The position numbers were made by a program, and so were the translations under genes. Below are positions 12,637-23,165 of a stretch of 64,000 nucleotides of DNA, in pieces; within the stretch, counting starts at the first letter, position 1, and each line of letters opens with the position of its first letter. Source of the stretch: Athripsodes cinereus. Lineage: Eukaryota > Arthropoda > Insecta > Trichoptera > Leptoceridae. Where the stretch lies: contig OX388305.1 of NCBI GenBank assembly GCA_947579605.1, forward strand, positions 30,331,542 to 30,395,541, in the 5' to 3' direction. The notes under the pieces are model-generated. The model worked only from the letters and a program-made list of their open reading frames with translations, made no database searches and had not been told where the DNA came from.

Positions 12637-12679
12637 GCACCTGATGATGCGAACTCAGAGTTTGCGAAACCGGTCGTGC
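12637..12679 (+). ncRNA. Hammerhead-ribozyme-like motif HH-b
   Basis: Order of parts: stem I strand GCAC (12,637-12,640), core CTGATGA (12,641-12,647), one extra T, stem II GCGAAC/GTTTGC with loop TCAGA, core GAA (12,666-12,668), palindromic ACCGGT as minimal stem III, C at the expected cleavage position (12,675), then GTGC pairing back to GCAC. Further out TAG and CTA can extend stem I. This is the type I hammerhead layout with a very short stem III. The T between the core and stem II is not canonical and may weaken or abolish activity. Confidence 0.5.
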
Positions 12680-12808
12680 GCTAGTCATTACTCAATAGTA
12701 ACGTTAAACAATCATAATAAATATTCATTTTATTATTTGTTAGTTTATAAAAAGTTTGTCTAAATAAAAATGTTCGCACATACCTCATTTTGAATATGCA
12801 ACGACGAT

Positions 12809-13828
12809 CACTATAAAGTAACTCAAAGTTCAATACATTATTGACAGTGTTTATAATATGTGGGAAAGTTAGATTTTATAATGAAATTACAGCAGCAGGA
12901 GTTTTGAATCCCTTTTATTTTACTGACGGTTTTCAGCTTTTAATCTAAAAATAGTACTGCAGTATAAAGACTTAATATAAGTAATAAAAATTTGCTTTAA
13001 CATTCAACGTAATAAACAATGTGTTCGATTTAATTCACTAAGTCGAGTTAAATCCGATGATTACAATACTAATTAATATGCAGCGCCAAAATCTTCCCAA
13101 TCTTAACGACCAATTGTTAAATAGAATTTGAATAACACTCGCTGTAAATAATAAAAAGATTTCACTAATCCTATACAATTCAGAAATTCACCGATTATGT
13201 GCTAATTTCTTATGTTAATAATTAGGTATTTATACGGATGAAGTAAAATAATATTATTTTGTATATTTCAAATGCTAATATAAAAAACCTTTCATCGGGA
13301 CTTACATAAATTAATTTATGTGGGTTCGTATAAACTTCTACGCAGTATTTCAGGCGTAGCGTTTTGGATGATATATGTAGGTACATCTGGTATAATATTT
13401 AGATGTTATTGAATAATTTATAAATATATATATATTTACTATCGTTATATCCTGGTAAACACAATGTTATAGAGTTAATACCAAGGCATGATATTAATTG
13501 TAATAACACCTGATTGATTCGCCTCCTGACGATTATTATCAATTTAGAAATGGACATAAATTAAAAGTTTATCAAAGATAAACCTAAAATCATATTACAA
13601 CATAATTTATGAGCAAAATCTATCGTGAAACTCGACTTTGAAATTATTATAAAACAAGTTTGATGAATACCTGGATAGTAATGAAGAAATTTTAATGGTT
13701 TTACAGTTTACACAAATCAAATGTAAACATCTACATGTTTTATAAATGAACATGTATATAACATGTTTTCTAAGCTAGGTCATCGCATTATTTTCTATAC
13801 GCAGTTATTAATTTTTTTTTTTTTTTAA
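12809..13828. other. No recognisable feature
   Basis: AT-rich DNA with no motif-bearing ORF, exon-like block or repeat terminus. Confidence 0.5.
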
Positions 13829-13917
13829 AAAAAGATATATCTGGGTTTTTGTTATAAACCCAAATACAACCTTATACACCTTTCACAGTAAGCTACTAAA
13901 AGCTTGTGTCGTGAAAT
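13829..13917 (-). repeat. SINE B, 3' portion only
   Basis: The reverse complement matches the distal half of the SINE at 36,582-36,748: CACGACACAAGCTTTTAG, then CTGTGAAAG..GTATAAGGTT, then GGGTTTAT..AAAACCCAGATATATC ending in an A-run. The tRNA-like head is missing, so this is a 5'-truncated insertion. The terminal GGGTTT..AAAACCC can form a hairpin. Confidence 0.7.
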
Positions 13918-14771
13918 GTCGTGACGAAAATCGTGTCGAAAAAACGTAAATAAATATATATAATGGTGTGTTGGGTGTGTATTTAATTGTCAGTGTGAAA
14001 ATAATGCAAAATTTACAGTCAGGCGGAAACTCTAGTAGACATTTGTCAGTTCATGCATAAGAATGAGGCTATTAAACCATATTATATTATGACACTAGCC
14101 AAGTATTTTCTTTGAAATGGATAATTTCTCTCAATCAGAATGAAATTAAGGTCAATATCATTAACTTCACGAAATATAGCTAAATAGTAATAAGTTCTTG
14201 ACAAAAAACAAGTCGGATTTGGTTTATATTAAAAAAGAAACTTCAAGCTCGACGGAAACTTGTTAGATAAAAAAAAATAACTATCCTCTTTTAGTTCATT
14301 ATTGTGCAATCCACATAACATAGTGCATTTATTTATTTATTTCCTCTCTTTTGTTTTTTTTTTGTGGGCGTTCCACCCAACAGAGGGTGATTTTGTCCAT
14401 GCATTTATTTTCATTACCAACGCTCAATTTGCTTCCGTCGAAATTAATAATGTAATCATAGGACGAAAATGTAGGGCAAGTTCTTGAGGCAACATAACTA
14501 CTATTATTTATCTACTTGAGTCTCTTTAATAGTCATGACAGGTAACTATTAATAAAAATACGTCACTGTAATTATAATTATATGGAGAGCCAGACTGCCT
14601 TGTACAAGCTGCGTGTAATGATCGTAATAATATTGATCATAATCGAACAACAATAACTATTTACTTATACTGTATACATGTATATATCTGGTAGGTATGT
14701 ATTACATACTATTTATGAGATACTAGACAGCTGGTCACTAGGTACCTGTAGGCCGATGTAGAAGGTTTATA
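13918..14771. other. No recognisable feature
   Basis: AT-rich, with short ORFs lacking motifs. Confidence 0.5.
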
Positions 14772-14775
14772 ACAT

Positions 14776-16456
14776 GGATGGTGTTATGCAAAAATGTGTT
14801 AACCCACCAAATTAAAAAAAATGAGTTAGTATCAGAATCCTAGCCCAAAAGTGATATTCTTGTATTGAAAAAATAGTGTAAGCAGCTTAAACTTAAACAA
14901 ACTCTGTAATACCTCCATGTGTTAACCAAAAACCATGAAATTGGACTAAAAATAATGTAATATTGCTTTAAGATGCTTGAAGTATTGTTGCAAATTGAGA
15001 TCAATATGTGGCTAATATGACAACAATATTGCAAAAATATGTTAACCCGCGTGACACATTATGGCAATATTATGATTTTTTTTTGTAATATTATGATGAC
15101 GCTTCTTTAGAAGTTATAACATTTGATATGCAAAAGACACTTTCATTGCCAAAATTACCGACAAATATAGTTTACTACAAACGGCAACTCAATTTTTATA
15201 ATTTGGGGATTCATGTCGGAAGTACATCCCAAGGTATTTTTAACGTCTGGCTAGAACATGAAGCTGGGCGTGGAACGCAAGAAATTAGTTCATGCCTAAG
15301 AAAATACATCAATCACCATATTATCACTCAGAGGAAATTAATTTTGTGGTCAGATTCCTGCGGTGGACAGAACCGTAGCATTAAAACAGTTTTAATGCTT
15401 ATGCATACACTTCAAAATCATCCAACTTTAGGAGAAATAACTTTAAGATTTTTGCAAAGCGGTCACAGTTACTTGCCAAATGACTCTGAATTTGGTGATA
15501 TGGAAAAGCTCCTGAAAAATGTTGAACGAGTATACACTGATCAAGAATATATTAATATTATGAGAAATTGCAGAAGAAAGAATAAATTCATTGTGAATAG
15601 GATAAAATCTGAAGACATATTTTCTGTGGAACCTTTACAAAAAATTATTACAAATCGAAAACTAGCCATTAATAAACAAAAGGTTTCTTGGTTGAAAACT
15701 CACGAAATTAATATGAGAAAGGATAACCCTAATGTTTTGTATATGAAGACAAATCTAGATGATAATAGGCAAACTGTTGATCTTAAGAAATTAAGAAGAG
15801 GAAGAAACAGGGATTTTAAAGATGTAGAACTCTCTTTATTGTGGCCAGAAGGAAAGCCTTTGTCAGTAGAAAAACTTAAAGATCTCAAGGAAATTTTAGA
15901 GCTCGTACCCAAAGATGTAAACAGTTTTTATAATTTTCTAGACTCTGTTTGTACTGAAAACTTTATTGACGATATAGATGGATTCGGAAACGTTGTATTA
16001 GATCTTGAGGATGATGTTGAACATCAAAATATTCCTATTTGATTTTTTTTCACTGAAAATATAACATCACAATGAAATATTTACAATTATTAATTTTACA
16101 TTCATACCAATAGTAAAACCATAATGCTTTACTATATTTTTTATATTTTATGAGAAGTAATTACACTTGACACTTTTTTGCTTTTTAGTTATTGCATAAG
16201 AAATAGTTTTTAAAGTGTTCTGTAAAAATGTGTTATCCCACTTTTTCATTAAATTTTTGTATTAATAAATAATAAATATGAAAATTTTACAACATTGTTT
16301 CATTACTATAACTATTTTTTACATATTAAACAAAACAGCAAAGCTAAATATTTAACCACAATTTTAAAACACGCGTCGGAATATGTCTGATTTTTAACAT
16401 CAATTATCTCAGTTTGTAGTTGGTGTGGCTTAACGCATTTTTGCATAACACCAGCC
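14776..16456 (+). mobile_element. TIR DNA transposon with ACAT target duplication, carrying a DUF7869-type gene
   Basis: The element is 1,681 bp long. The left terminus reads GGATGGTGTTATGCAAAAAT and the right terminus, reverse complemented, GGCTGGTGTTATGCAAAAAT; the inverted match extends to about 31 bp with three mismatches. Perfect 4-bp repeats ACAT flank it at 14,772-14,775 and 16,457-16,460. The GCAAAAATGTGTTAACCC word recurs in variant form inside, at about 15,034 and 16,224, like transposase-binding subterminal repeats. The only long ORF is 15,128-16,042. A 4-bp target duplication occurs in Sola-type elements among others, but I cannot assign a superfamily from sequence alone. Confidence 0.8.
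15128..16042 (+). CDS. DUF7869-type protein, probable transposase fragment
   Basis: A 304-residue frame starts at ATG 15,128. The frame is open further upstream to 15,089, and a possible splice acceptor (CTTCTTTAG) ends at 15,110, so the true protein probably has a missing or separate N-terminus. Residues upstream of the ATG give ..VITFD, followed by MQKTLSLPKLP. Conserved-looking segments are LILWSDSCGGQNRS (residues 71-84) and GHSYLPNDSEFGDMEK (112-127). I recognise the WSDSCGGQN signature from the DUF7869 family, common in insect genomes and without a settled function. The acidic residues (D of TFD, D76, then D119 or E121/E126) fall where an RNase-H-fold DD(E/D) triad would be, which with the surrounding TIRs suggests a transposase. 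The C-terminus is acidic. Other copies of the family typically carry an N-terminal cysteine-rich part, not seen here. Confidence 0.7.
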   Translation: MQKTLSLPKLPTNIVYYKRQLNFYNLGIHVGSTSQGIFNVWLEHEAGRGTQEISSCLRKYINHHIITQRKLILWSDSCGGQNRSIKTVLMLMHTLQNHPTLGEITLRFLQSGHSYLPNDSEFGDMEKLLKNVERVYTDQEYINIMRNCRRKNKFIVNRIKSEDIFSVEPLQKIITNRKLAINKQKVSWLKTHEINMRKDNPNVLYMKTNLDDNRQTVDLKKLRRGRNRDFKDVELSLLWPEGKPLSVEKLKDLKEILELVPKDVNSFYNFLDSVCTENFIDDIDGFGNVVLDLEDDVEHQNIPI

Positions 16457-16460
16457 ACAT

Positions 16461-18684
16461 AGCAATATTAATTATTATAGCACTGTAGTTGCCTAACGTA
16501 CTTTGTAAAAACAAATAATAATATCTCAATCCACATTTACTATCACCGTAAATAATACTTATGTCTTATGTATTTAAGAATTATTTTTTTATATTTGCGT
16601 CACTATCCACACACGACGACCTGTCAGAGTACTTCCAAAAGCTGAATATGTGTAATTATATCTAACATTATTAAACGCAGGTAACATGTTACGTACAACA
16701 AGTAAATCTTATCATGTAATAGAGTACCTACGTTTTGATGTTTACTTAAATTAGTAAAATCAAATAAAAAGTTAAATATATCTACTCTTATATCTACTTA
16801 TCAGATAGGCTCTAAGGGAGAAGAGAAACAGCTACTTAGTAACAGAAAAAACCGCAGACAACCATCAGTTTTCTGTTAGCATACAAAATTTAACCGCAAA
16901 ATTAATATCTCTTTAAGCTTTTTAAAGCATTATATTATATTGAAAAAATAATGAGATAATGAAATTCAATATTAAGTTGTCAAAATCAGATTTATTTTAG
17001 TTATTGTGAATGTAGAGTTTTGAATGTTTTTAACAAAAATTAAATTGGAAATCTTACAATTTATTATAACGATATTTATTTAATAATAATAATCCAATTA
17101 ATCGTGTAATTGATATATCAGACCCAATATTTATTTTATCTGGAAGTAGGTGTATTCATGGAATTATTGGAAAAGAGAATTTATCTCCAACTGGATTCAA
17201 ATGAAAATATTTGATTGATACCTACACTACTTCATACCCTATAGTTGATCATAGTATAATAATGTAGATGATATCGTATATGAATTATAGTAGGTAGGTT
17301 AATACTATTAAGTTATTCCAATTAAAGTAATGCAAAGGACTCATAAATAAAACAAAGTGTTGTGCTTCATTGATATGTCAAACAAGGAAATAATAATACG
17401 TTATAGTAATAATAAATATGTCATGTGGATACATCTGACTTGGGTACAGTGAGTATACATAGGTGTACCTACCTACCTGTACAATAAAATTATAATTATT
17501 ATATCTTAATACCGACATTATTCAATATTAATATAGATTTTCATGAACCTATGATGATGAAGTTCTCCAACAAGTTGCGTGATACTGCACTGTAAAATAG
17601 TACATACCTTTTATAATTGCTGCTGTACATATCATGCTCAATGTCCATTCGAACCTAAATATTATACCTAACCATATTCATATTTCCAATCAGCTTTATA
17701 TTTTAGTTATTCGACGCACATATACTATTATTTAGTATATACATTGCACGTTCAGGGAAAATATCGCTGTATTCCCTTTTGTATGTCGATGAATTGGAGG
17801 AGACGTTAATAAACATGGTGCATTTAAACGAAGCACTTCATGAGAACTGATAACATAAAAGACACCTAAATAAAGTACATCATAATATGTAGATACACAA
17901 TTGAAGTATATAAAAATATTAGAAACTGGATTCAATTGGTATTAATATTGACAAATGGAAACAGTTTGTCAATACAATTGATAAGGAAAGCAGTCGTAAA
18001 CAATAAATAATCATTCATTTACATTACGCTGAGCTAATACGATCAACTATCATTCACTCTTTAGTCTCATTATATTATATGAATAAATTTTTTTTTTTTT
18101 ACTTTATTCAGTCAATAATAATAAAAACAAACATGAAAAGCTTAAACAACATGGCTACAGTTAAGTTGCAGCAGCCTCACAAGTGTCGTTTGTTCGTGTC
18201 CAACTTTTTCAAAATTTCTAACGACTAAAAGATTTTAAAAAAGATACATAATTCTTCTATATCGTAATATTAAATACTACCTAATTTGTATGCTGTCATT
18301 TTCAGCAGCTGTTCAAAGTTGAATATTAAGTTAAGTTAACAATAATCAAAACAATATTTAAATTTAAGATACAGTATACATATATATGTATTATATGTAT
18401 ACATACATTATAATAACAACAATATGGTAACGAGATAATAATATTGTATACGAGTATATACCAAATGTAGGTACGAGTGTGTTTACTTAATTGAAACGTG
18501 TTGCAATCTATTTTCATATCCACTACATAATTACCTACGTACAGTATAGGCACTGTTTGTTTTATTTTATTTAGAACATTACAATATGATGATATTGTGT
18601 GTATGATAAGTTGCTTTGTTTGACGATGAGGGGGTATATTTGTTTGTACTCAGTGATGCAGTCGTCGATGTCTCCTAATGCGAT
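16461..18684. other. AT-rich stretch without recognisable gene
   Basis: Short ORFs only, none with motifs. A T-run at about 18,088 is followed by unassigned sequence. No clear repeat ends. Confidence 0.45.
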
Positions 18685-19104
18685 ATGAATAAGCTGAAAG
18701 ATAATGACCCCCATGTACTGACTGTAACATCTGGATTATTACTACTTGACACACAACATCTACCTATAACCGAACGCAACAATCATTTCATTATTAAAGG
18801 GAACACAAAGTTTCCGATGGTTAAAATTTCTTTCATTGTTCATATTAAAACCATATCAGAGCGTTGAGATTATCGTGAAAAGACCTTGGATTGGAAGAGA
18901 TGTATTTCCACCTGCATTCCTAAGGGAGATCTTAGAAGACAAAAGAAATATAAATGCAAATAAACCATTGTATGAGTGCTGTGAAAAGCGGTTTATTTTC
19001 AAAACGAAGGATTATTTCAATAACTTGATAAGCTTCAGTTACGATTTAATTTTAAAAGCGAATTCAAAACTTGACAAAATTGTTGTTTATGGTACAGGGA
19101 GATA
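18685..19104 (+). pseudogene. Unidentified ORF pair broken by a frameshift
   Basis: Two overlapping plus-strand frames join end to end: 60 residues from ATG 18,685 (MNKLKDNDPHVLTVTSGLLL..) ending in a stop near 18,867, and a frame from 18,836 that continues (..IIVKRPWIGRDVFPP..) to a stop at 19,102. The second frame has a balanced amino-acid composition, with a CC pair (YECCEKRFIF) and an FNNLISFSYDLIL stretch, unlike the low-complexity chance ORFs nearby. The likeliest reading is one protein of about 140 residues or one exon set with a frameshift. I do not recognise the family. No splice sites that would rescue it were obvious. Confidence 0.3.
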
Positions 19105-20820
19105 AGAGGAATACAGAGAGGATGGATTGTTAATTAATATAGTGAGTCCACTAGCTACTATACTCACGGGAGATGAGATACCAATGGTAACTTTCTATAC
19201 ATAGAGAGATAAACACAAGATTGTTTGCTATTTTTAATTTGAGTTTTATACACTTTGTCATTTATTTGATATTGATATTCACAAAGTCGTATAAGAATAT
19301 TACTTTTTGTAAAAAGTGTGTCTTGTCACGTAATTGAAATAAGTTTTCTAAATATAAAGATCTGATTCCATTTTACGGCATCGGCCATATCCCCAAATGA
19401 TTGCTTCAACACAAATGCGAAATAAGTATTAAGTATTCGATTTTTACAATACGAACAGCAAATTGTTTCTTTAGGCGGAGGTATTTTTAATATAATTGCC
19501 ATTCACTTCACTTTATAAAAGAACGATATAAAATCTTATGCAAACGTTCGTGACATTCCAAAATTAATTTCTGAAGTATTTAAATTGACTTCTGAGCTCT
19601 ACATATTATTTTTACTTGTTTGCTTTGAAAAAAAGCATTCTAACTGTCTTCAATTGAATAAAATAGGATTACGTAAACGTTCAAAACAGCAAAGTAAAAC
19701 ATTTATGTACGTATTCTGCCTAATTCCTCCATCAATCTTTACCATAACGGCGTCTCCCTCGAATAAAAGTATTAAGTGGACACACAGGTCATTCTTTCCG
19801 TATCATGAAAATAATATATATTCTTAATAGATGACGCACGTCATGATTGAACTGAAAATGTTATGTTAAATATAATTCAGTGATATTATAGTTTACCAAT
19901 ATCTGCGTTTAAAGAAGATTCAAAACCTTACATAAAATAATAGAAAACTTGTTCTATAATAAAAGTTATTTTAGATTATCACGACAATATTATCGTTTGC
20001 GACAGTTCACTGAAACAGCTAGCAATTCAATGAAGGATCCAATTCAATTTATGTGTGTTTTCCATATAGTAACTAATTAGTATCTGCTAGCATACCAATT
20101 GTGAGAAATGCAGTAAGTTGTAAATGAAAAAGGCATTATGTTAGAGAGTTGTATAGTAATGTAAGCATGAGCGAGTAATATTATTAATACAAGAATGCCA
20201 CATCACTAGCATGTTTTTAATGCACGTATGTTTAAGTGTGGGAAACGTGAATGGTGATTGTATTCATAGCTCGGAGGCACATTATTTATGCATTGCAGAA
20301 TGTGCATTATCTAACACTCCCAAGAAAATATCTCGTGGACCGTGAAGAACAACCCAACCAACATAGTGCAGCGTGCACCAGGAACTTCACAAAGTACATA
20401 CCTAATAGGTACATACTGAATTTCTAAAGTGGAGTATTTTTAGCGGAAGTTTAAAAATGAACATTTCTTATTCCTTATACGTCTTCGTTTCAAGACTGCC
20501 TTTTAAATATAAATTGACGCTCTTTTGTGTACTACCAGAATATTGTGTTAATATTTAGTGATAGTACAATTTCAAAATTTTACATTACGCTACATGTATT
20601 GGGGAAGCTTTAAACATATTTTGTAAAGTGTTGTCGTTTATTTATTCAATTAATTACTAATTTTCTTTATTTTCACACAAGGTATGTCTGTCTACCTTCG
20701 TAAGACTCACAAGAGCTTGTAAAACTGTAAAGGAAATAAAGTAGGTACCTATCGGAAGATTTATTCAAAAGAAAGGGAAAGAAGCAAGTTTTAGTATTGA
20801 AATACTACACTTTTTACTAA
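19105..20820. other. No recognisable feature
   Basis: AT-rich. One 80-residue ORF at 19,585 (plus) lacks motifs and is not supported as a gene. Confidence 0.45.
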
Positions 20821-20875
20821 TCGCCTGATGATGGGGTTGGGAGTCTCCGAATCCGAATACTAGTACGCGAAGTTA
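20820..20875 (+). ncRNA. Hammerhead-like motif HH-c (degenerate)
   Basis: TCGC precedes CTGATGA, then an extra T, GGGG..CTCC as a 4-bp stem II with one G-U pair, then GAA, and further on the palindrome TACTAGTA, C and GCGA, which can pair with TCGC as stem I. The core adenosine after GAA is replaced and GAATCC is inserted, so this looks like a decayed member of the family at 12,637, 34,646, 47,162 and 56,431. Confidence 0.3.
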
Positions 20876-21212
20876 ATAAAAGTCAGTATCTTACGCATAC
20901 GGGGTATAGGTAGCCTTACGCATCGAATGCGCATATAGGTACACCGATCTTTTTATTTTCGGTAAATATGAGAACTGATGATCTAGAAACAATATATACT
21001 TGATATATGCCATAGGTTTAATTGGTGAATTTAACATTTTTGTTAAGCGTAATCAATTTTATGAATCTTTTCTTTAAAATTCGACTTTTGACGTTTATCT
21101 TAATGAGTAAGGATTTATTCTATTCCAAGACTCCACAGTTATAATTAAAAAAAAAATTATAGTAATTAGATACTAACAATATAATAATTATGTATTGATA
21201 AATTTATCAGTG

Positions 21213-21421
21213 TGACTGAAAAAGGGCAAGGACGAGGACGAGGACGCCGTTGTTAGAGTAAATTAGTGTGGATGTCATGTCGCGCGTCGGCGTCGTTGTG
21301 AAGGTGAAAATATTAATTCCTATTTATTTAACTAAAATAGAGTAGGTATATTAGAAAAAAAATGGATAATGTTGATGATAACCCATTCACAGTTCACTCG
21401 ACTGCGGATGATTTGTCATGA
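21213..21421 (+). other. GC-richer leader followed by a 19-codon ORF with an NPF motif
   Basis: A GACGAGGACGAGGACG repeat and a CpG-containing stretch (GTCGCGCGTCGGCGTCG, around 21,278-21,297) precede ATG 21,362, which encodes MDNVDDNPFTVHSTADDLS and a stop. The arrangement looks like a 5' UTR plus the first coding exon of a housekeeping gene, and DDNPF resembles the EH-domain-binding starts of membrane-traffic proteins. No good splice donor or later exon was found, so it could be a dead 5' exon or partial retrocopy. Low confidence. Confidence 0.2.
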
Positions 21422-22459
21422 AACTAAAAAAAGCCATCAAATATATAATAAACAAGCTGATTTTTGCTTAGCTCGATTCGGTGATGTCCGATTCCATTCT
21501 ATAATAACAATATTTGTGTTCGGTATTACTCAATAGAAGTGTATGGTACATGGTAAAAACCATAGACATACATGGTAAAAACGTATATCTTTGGTAAAAA
21601 CGAACTTACTTTATGACAGTATACCTAAACCCATTTAGGTCCTGTTTATTTTCGATAAGCCAAGCTGTAAGATGAATAGTCACAAAAAAAAAAATTATCA
21701 ACACACATGTTTGACATGTTTGATGTTGATTGCTTTAAAAACTTTTTTGTATTAGAAGTACTCATGGGCTACAATCTACACAACATTATATTTTTAAACA
21801 TTTCTTTCTCCTTATTAATTACATGCAACTGAAAACTGACAGTACTGAACATTTATATTACCCATATCGATATTTACTCGCGCTACTCACATAAAATACA
21901 TGACATGACGTATTAATTATTTTATTATAACATACAAAGGAATTATTCAATAATGTTTCTAAATGTAGTAAAACATGCAGTGAATTTATTGGTTATCATA
22001 CTTTAGGAGATGCCGTGATTTTATGAATGAATAGGGGTACAATAACAAAACACCTACATCGGTCATAGACATACACAACGATAGAATTGTTTTAAAATTA
22101 ATAAAAAATATCTACTTAGTTTAGCCTACAAGTTTGGTTTACTGATATTACTATTGAATACATGTATAAAATAAGCTTATTGCTTTCTGGTAATGTCTTC
22201 CCGATAACTAAACTGAAGAATGTGCTTATAATGCTGTTGTCAATATACGCATTTGATGAAAAACAAAATTATTTCATTTGACAAAATTGGATGTTTACAA
22301 AATACTAGTAAGTTACGAGTTATCTGTAAACAACGAAATAATTTAGTTTCATAAATAGGTAAATAATATTCTTACCTAAAAAGTTTTTCTTGTGCGAAAA
22401 TACAGTTCCTGAATGTCCAAAAATGAACTTGTTTAATATTTGGGAAAATGTAAACAACT

Positions 22460-22900
22460 TTCAATATTTTGAATACCAATGAACGTTTTGTAATCCACGA
22501 GAAGTTCGCTACGCGCACGTTGCGCGGCGCACCGCTTAACTTTACGCGAAACAAACGACCAACACCAGAGATCGCCAAACGGAGACTAAAGAAAAGGTGG
22601 AAAAGAGACGCCGAGCGTGTCGGTGTAGTAGGGAGGTTGTATGGAAATTTTGGAATCAGCTGGGAGGTAAAGAAGTAAAAAGGGACATTTCACAGATTTT
22701 TCCCAAGCTGTGGGTGTTCAGATATTATTGAAACCTTTTGTGGTGTTACGCGTGGCGAAGGGAATGTCGGTAACGTTTGTCCGGGCTTGGTAGGTGGGGC
22801 AGGGAGCCAAAGATCGATCGCAACCTAGTAAGGCATCTGTTTTCCTTCTCCCTTGAACCCTTGGCCCAGTACTGCACAGTGTTGGCAGCACCCATCCAAA
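22460..22900. other. GC- and CpG-rich island, unassigned
   Basis: This is by far the most GC-rich segment of the left half, with CpG clusters such as ACGCGCACGTTGCGCGGCGC. Plus strand: a 69-codon basic frame (22,469-22,678) with RRLKKRWKRDAER. Minus strand: a 46-codon frame (about 22,894-22,754) with YWAKGSREKENR and GSLPHLPSPDKRYRHS. Neither is recognised. It may be a decayed transposon segment or a promoter/first exon. Confidence 0.3.
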
Positions 22901-23054
22901 GAAAAAATAAGTATTTTATTCAAAAATATATTTTAGGCATTGATATATTTTATAACTTAACAAACCGCATGAGATAACCAGAAGCCATAATGTTCGGTCT
23001 CCTTAACCGTAGAAATGAAGTCAAAAATCGTGCGGTTTTAGATTTTCATAAATA

Positions 23055-23165
23055 AATTTAATTTTCATGAATGGATCACATGCAGTGAGATTGCATGTGA
23101 CCCATGATGGGCACATACAGTGAGATTTTTCCAAAATGATGTGTGCCCAGGATGTCCTCACTGTA
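23055..23165. other. Two adjacent imperfect hairpins
   Basis: ATCACATGCA pairs with TGCATGTGAC around the loop GTGAGAT (about 23,075-23,102), and GGGCACAT pairs with ATGTGTGCCC (about 23,109-23,150). Both contain ACAGTGAG or GCAGTGAG on the loop side, so the two hairpins look related to each other. Function unknown. Confidence 0.35.

Larger units (their letters stand above)
10598..12808. mobile_element. Block bounded by 27-bp inverted repeats, with LINE copies inside
   Basis: ATCGTCGTTGCATATTCAAA begins at 10,598, and its reverse complement ends at 12,808. The match extends to about 27 bp with one A/G mismatch. Inside lie two LINE 3' fragments in the same orientation, the right arm of the 1.2 kb inverted duplication, and a hammerhead-like motif at 12,637. 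A direct repeat also links 10,611-11,090 with 11,953-12,430, so the interior was partly duplicated. I see no target duplication outside the inverted repeats, so a transposon is likely but not shown. Confidence 0.5.
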
